10,055 nucleotides of DNA from Massilioclostridium sp965141735 (lineage in GTDB: Bacteria; Bacillota; Clostridia; Oscillospirales; Ruminococcaceae): assembly GCA_965141735.1 (NCBI GenBank), contig CBCSOX010000091.1, forward strand, positions 1 to 10,055. Reading direction: 5' to 3'. Shown piece after piece: positions 7,093 through 10,055 of this stretch (position 1 is the first letter of the stretch; each line of letters begins with the position of its first letter). The translations under genes and the position numbers were made by a program. Under the pieces are notes generated by a model that was not told the origin of the DNA, ran no database searches, and saw only the letters and a program-made list of their open reading frames with translations.

Positions 7093-7100
7093 CACTTTTC

Positions 7101-9023
7101 TTGAAACTTATTCAATCAATCACCGGAATTTTATTGGCGGCCGTTCTGGTCGCAGCGCCGCTGACCGCGAACGCCCAGAGCGCTTCGGACGGCGGAGTCC
7201 AGTCGAACGAAACCTTTGGCGCATATGCCAAAAACGGGATCACCATCACCGGGGGCGCCGGGGTGGAAAACGGCGACGTCTTTGTGGAAAACGGGGATGT
7301 CGACCTCTCCTCCTGGTCCTCGCTGACACCCGGCGCAACGCTTTACAAACATGCGGATGCGGCGGTGACCGGCTCGGCCTATCAGTGGTCTGATCTCAAG
7401 AACCAGGTCGCCGATTACAGCGAAGTTCCCTTCGCTGTCAACGACTACCCGTTCCCCGAGGCGCCGGAGGATCTGCCCGAGCGGGAAGACCTGACAGTCG
7501 ACTGGCAGTATCAAAACAGCTATTTTGAACTCTCTGAGAGCGGCTCATATGACGAGATCAATGTCAAATCAGACGGCAAGCTCGCCTTCCAGACGGAAGA
7601 GGGAGAAACGCTGGTCATTTCGGTGAACAAGCTTTCCGTCAACGGCGAGATCACAGTGCTCGGCAAAGGAAACGTCCACCTGTTTGTGGATGAATTCAAA
7701 ACCGGCAACACCGTTATCAACCCCACCGGCACAAAAGAGCAGCTCTCGGTTGTGTTCACCGGGCAGGGCAAAACCGCTGGAAAGCAGCAGACGCTCACAA
7801 ATCTTTACACCTGCAATGCGGATTTCTTCTCCCGCGATGTCGAACTCAAACTCGCAGGACAAAGCAAGCTCAACAGTGCCTTTTACGTCGGCTCCCCGCT
7901 TTCAGTGGGCAGCAGCGTGGAAATCACCGGCATGATTTATGCGCCCTCAATCGACCTGAGCTTTACCGGCTCGTCGGTTGTCCGCGGCTTTGTCGTCGGC
8001 AACAGCATCAAGCTCGCCGGCAGCGCGAAAATCATCTACGGAGAAGCCACCATGGATTTCGACCGCTTCGACAAGCCGGAGCAGGAGGAACCACCTGTGG
8101 TGCCCACAAAGCCGGAGGTAAACATTTACGGCGAAGGCAAGGTGATCTCGGAGCAGGTAGTTTCGAGAACTCATACGATTCCTGAATACACACTGAGATT
8201 TTCCACAGGCCCTGTCAACTACGGCCTGTGGATCGCAGGTACAGTAGAAGACAACTGCGAAATTTATGTCAACGGGGAAAAGGCATATGTTTCCTCCAAG
8301 ACAAATGAGTGGAGCCACAAAATTGAGCTCAACCATGTGCAGCGCGGCACCAATGCCGTGACGATCCGAATTGTAAAGGACAACGGGGATGAAATCGTAA
8401 CCGACTATGTTTACGACGCGTATTTCCCGCCCATCCCGGAAGACCTCGACAACGTTCCGGGCGTGGAGCTTACCGACATCACCGCGGGCAAACCGAAAAA
8501 CGGCACCATCCTGATCAAGGGCACCTACTACGACGCATACGACGTCAAGCCCGAGATCTATGTCAATGGGGTCAAAGCCTCGGTTGCGCGTATGAATGAT
8601 GAAGAGGAGCTTCCCTTCCGGAATGCAGAGAACGAATTCTGGGCAACCATCCCGATCCCGGCAGGCCATGCGACGGTTGAAATCGCCGCGATGAACTGCT
8701 ACGGCACCGAGTCCCAGGCATCTCTGGATGTGTTCTATTACAATGACATCGACCCGCAGACCGCGCCCGCCCCGGTTGTCACCGGCCGCGCAGGCAGCGC
8801 AAATGCACAGCACATGGCCTATATCGCAGGAACTGTTTCTGACCTGAATGACACGACCGTGCAGGTAACCGTAAATGGGGAGCCGGCATATATCAATGAA
8901 AGCGGCGCTTTCTCTGTGAAGCAGCCCGTCACTGATGGCTTAAATACCTTTACGATTGTCGCAACCAACGTGTACGGTAAGCAGACAACGCTGGTCGCTA
9001 CGCGCACCTATGCGCTCTCTTAG
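7101..9023 (+). CDS. Secreted protein: beta-rich N-domain plus three Ig-like repeats, c-di-GMP regulated
   Basis: This is a predicted exported protein of 640 residues with no enzyme motif that I recognise. A signal peptide spans about 1-25 (MKLIQ, hydrophobic core GILLAAVLVAAPL, cleavage after ANA). Residues about 30-316 are glycine- and beta-rich (GITITGGAGVENGDVFVENGDV; then LNSAFYVGSPLSVGSSVEITGMIYAPSIDLSF and RGFVVGNSIKLAGSAKIIYGEA), resembling the DUF7305-type domain of pilus-linked and surface proteins. A proline/glutamate-rich linker follows (about 317-340). Three Ig-like repeats, each built round VNGxxAxV, lie at about 373-438, 467-547 and 571-640, as in bacterial surface beta-sandwich modules. 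There is no LPXTG motif, SLH domain or C-terminal membrane segment, so it is released or held by binding. The start is TTG 7101 (see the ribosome site entry). Expression is very likely controlled by the c-di-GMP riboswitch just upstream. An adhesin or matrix role is inference. Confidence 0.85.
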   Translation: MKLIQSITGILLAAVLVAAPLTANAQSASDGGVQSNETFGAYAKNGITITGGAGVENGDVFVENGDVDLSSWSSLTPGATLYKHADAAVTGSAYQWSDLKNQVADYSEVPFAVNDYPFPEAPEDLPEREDLTVDWQYQNSYFELSESGSYDEINVKSDGKLAFQTEEGETLVISVNKLSVNGEITVLGKGNVHLFVDEFKTGNTVINPTGTKEQLSVVFTGQGKTAGKQQTLTNLYTCNADFFSRDVELKLAGQSKLNSAFYVGSPLSVGSSVEITGMIYAPSIDLSFTGSSVVRGFVVGNSIKLAGSAKIIYGEATMDFDRFDKPEQEEPPVVPTKPEVNIYGEGKVISEQVVSRTHTIPEYTLRFSTGPVNYGLWIAGTVEDNCEIYVNGEKAYVSSKTNEWSHKIELNHVQRGTNAVTIRIVKDNGDEIVTDYVYDAYFPPIPEDLDNVPGVELTDITAGKPKNGTILIKGTYYDAYDVKPEIYVNGVKASVARMNDEEELPFRNAENEFWATIPIPAGHATVEIAAMNCYGTESQASLDVFYYNDIDPQTAPAPVVTGRAGSANAQHMAYIAGTVSDLNDTTVQVTVNGEPAYINESGAFSVKQPVTDGLNTFTIVATNVYGKQTTLVATRTYALS

Positions 9024-9037
9024 TGTAAAACAGGATT

Positions 9038-9079
9038 GACAGAATAGGTATGGCTGTTTTCGGCCATACCTATTCTGCG
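9038..9079 (+). terminator. Long perfect hairpin between the two secreted-protein genes
   Basis: CAGAATAGGTATGGC (9040-9054) and GCCATACCTATTCTG (9063-9077) are perfect 15-base inverted arms; a U-G and a G-C pair extend the stem to 17 with a TTTT loop (9057-9060). It starts 16 bases after the stop codon of the upstream gene. The bases after it (CGTATATGGACA) contain no T-run, so it is not a textbook intrinsic terminator. It could be a weak terminator, an mRNA 3'-end stabiliser, or a structure that lowers read-through into the next gene. Confidence 0.5.
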
Positions 9080-9132
9080 TATATGGACACCTTGCATGGA
9101 AATACTGAGTTTAACAGAAATGGGGAAAAAGG

Positions 9133-10055
9133 ATGAAGAAAACCAGATTATTGGGGTTGTTCTGCGCCGCGCTTTTGGCGGTTAATCCCGTGTACGGTCT
9201 GCTGGTACAGCCGGTGGATGCTGCTGCAGAATTCCATGCAAAGGGAATCTCTTATGTAGATTCCGCCCAGACACTCGCAAACCCGGAGCGCGGGTTTTAT
9301 AAAATTCGCAAAATTGTCCTGGATCAGCCCTACCAGGCGGAGAATGACCTCACAGCGAACGGCAAGCTCGCTTCCCAGTTCCGCTCGGTTGTCCGGTTGG
9401 GCTACACCCTGGTGGAATTCCAGATTGACCTCGGCGCGCTGGCAGGGGAAGGGGAAACCCCCGATCAGCCGCTGAGCACAGAACATCTCGCCCAGATTGA
9501 CCGCGCGTTTGACCAGATGCGGGAAAACGGGCTCAAGGCAGTGTTGCGCATGGCGTATGACACCGATGGCAAGGAGAATCCCGAACCACAGCAGTTCGAG
9601 ACAATCCTCTCGCATCTCGACCAGCTCAAGGCTGTTTTGCAGGAGAATTCCGACGTTATCTACACGGTTGAGGCGGGGATGCTCGGCTCCTACGGGGAGT
9701 GGCACAGCGGCAAATACCTCACCGACAAACACAAGCGTCAGGTAATCGACAAACTGCTCGAAGTATTTCCGCAAGACCGCGCCATTCTGCTGCGCAGGCC
9801 GCAGTTCTACCGGGATCAGTTCGGGGATTCCGCACTCACCGACCGGCTTGCCTATTCTGGAACAGGCCGCGCCCGCATTGGGTTTCACAACGACGCGTTT
9901 CTCGCCTCAGAAAGCGACATGGGCACCTACCGCTCTTGGAACAGGGAGAAGGAGCTCTCCTGGCTCAGTCAGCACACCCAGTTCGTCCCATTCGGCGGGG
10001 AGGCGATTAATGCCAGCAGTTCTTACAACGACCTGGATAATGCACTCAAGGAGCT
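9133..10055 (+). CDS. Exported DUF4874/DUF4832-type protein, probable glycoside-hydrolase-like fold (3' partial)
   Basis: The frame is open from ATG 9133 to the window end (307 codons seen), so the C-terminus is missing. An N-terminal signal peptide (MKKTRLLGLFCAALLAVNPVYG, possibly cleaved near A30-A32) marks it for export. NPERGFY at 50-56, VLRMAYD (137-143), HLDQLKAVLQENSDVI from His161, and EAGMLGSYGEW (180-190) match the DUF4874 N-terminal domain. ILLRRPQFYRDQF, RIGFHNDAFLASESDMGTY and FVPFGGEAI match the DUF4832 part that follows. These domains are thought to form a TIM-barrel like those of glycoside hydrolases; Glu180 and Glu189 are candidate acidic active-site residues, but no activity is established. 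GGGG (9122-9125) lies 7 bases before the ATG. The gene follows the riboswitch-controlled secreted protein on the same strand, but the hairpin at 9038-9079 lies between, so co-transcription is uncertain. No separate promoter was recognised. Confidence 0.85.
   Translation, partial: MKKTRLLGLFCAALLAVNPVYGLLVQPVDAAAEFHAKGISYVDSAQTLANPERGFYKIRKIVLDQPYQAENDLTANGKLASQFRSVVRLGYTLVEFQIDLGALAGEGETPDQPLSTEHLAQIDRAFDQMRENGLKAVLRMAYDTDGKENPEPQQFETILSHLDQLKAVLQENSDVIYTVEAGMLGSYGEWHSGKYLTDKHKRQVIDKLLEVFPQDRAILLRRPQFYRDQFGDSALTDRLAYSGTGRARIGFHNDAFLASESDMGTYRSWNREKELSWLSQHTQFVPFGGEAINASSSYNDLDNALKE

Noticed and set aside
6837..7100. Search for a cobalamin riboswitch, CRISPR array, tRNA or mobile element in the window's non-coding parts
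   Set aside because: No B12-box, repeat-spacer pattern, tRNA cloverleaf, transposase or terminal repeats were seen. The region is accounted for by the hairpin, promoter and c-di-GMP aptamer.
7947..8813. Long open frame on the minus strand inside the secreted protein gene
   Set aside because: The predicted product has no recognisable motif, and the + strand product has clear repeats and a signal peptide.
9036..9041. TTGACA as a -35 box for the DUF4874/DUF4832 gene
   Set aside because: No -10-like sequence lies at suitable spacing, and the hexamer overlaps the hairpin arm.
9148..9888. Long open frame on the minus strand inside the DUF4874/DUF4832 gene
   Set aside because: It is antisense to a gene with clear family motifs; the minus-strand product shows nothing recognisable.

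Overview
The window looks like chromosomal DNA from a fairly GC-rich member of the Clostridia, most likely an Oscillospiraceae-type (clostridial cluster IV) anaerobe. The evidence is the protein style (a short clostridial CobU, a clostridial-type CobS and CobT), G-rich Shine-Dalgarno sites, two TTG starts, and a c-di-GMP-I riboswitch with a Gram-positive type promoter. The taxonomic call is inference from sequence style only.

Region 1 (1-6836, all + strand) is the late part of a cobalamin (vitamin B12) operon with eight tightly packed genes: cobS (5' end cut by the window edge), a short cobU-like gene, cobC-like phosphatase, cbiB, cobD-like PLP decarboxylase, cbiP/cobQ, cobO, and cobT. Gaps are 2-15 bases or overlaps of 4 and 19 bases, so they are almost certainly co-transcribed from a promoter outside the window. 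Together they cover adenosylation of the corrin (CobO), amidation to adenosylcobyric acid (CbiP), production and attachment of the aminopropanol-phosphate arm (CobD, CbiB), activation of the arm with GTP (CobU), activation and dephosphorylation of the lower base (CobT, CobC), and final joining (CobS). No cobalamin riboswitch is visible in the window.

Region 2 (6837-7100) is a non-coding junction. It holds an imperfect hairpin that might end the B12 operon, then an extended -10 promoter, then a c-di-GMP-I (GEMM) riboswitch, then an AT-rich hairpin and a Shine-Dalgarno site in front of a TTG start.

Region 3 (7101-10055) carries two exported proteins. The first is a 640-residue secreted protein with an N-terminal beta-rich domain and three Ig-like repeats. 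The second, separated by a 15-bp perfect inverted repeat, is a signal-peptide protein of the DUF4874/DUF4832 type, cut by the window end. The most interesting unit here is this c-di-GMP-controlled extracellular protein cassette, which probably has a role at the cell surface or in the matrix. That role is inferred, not shown.
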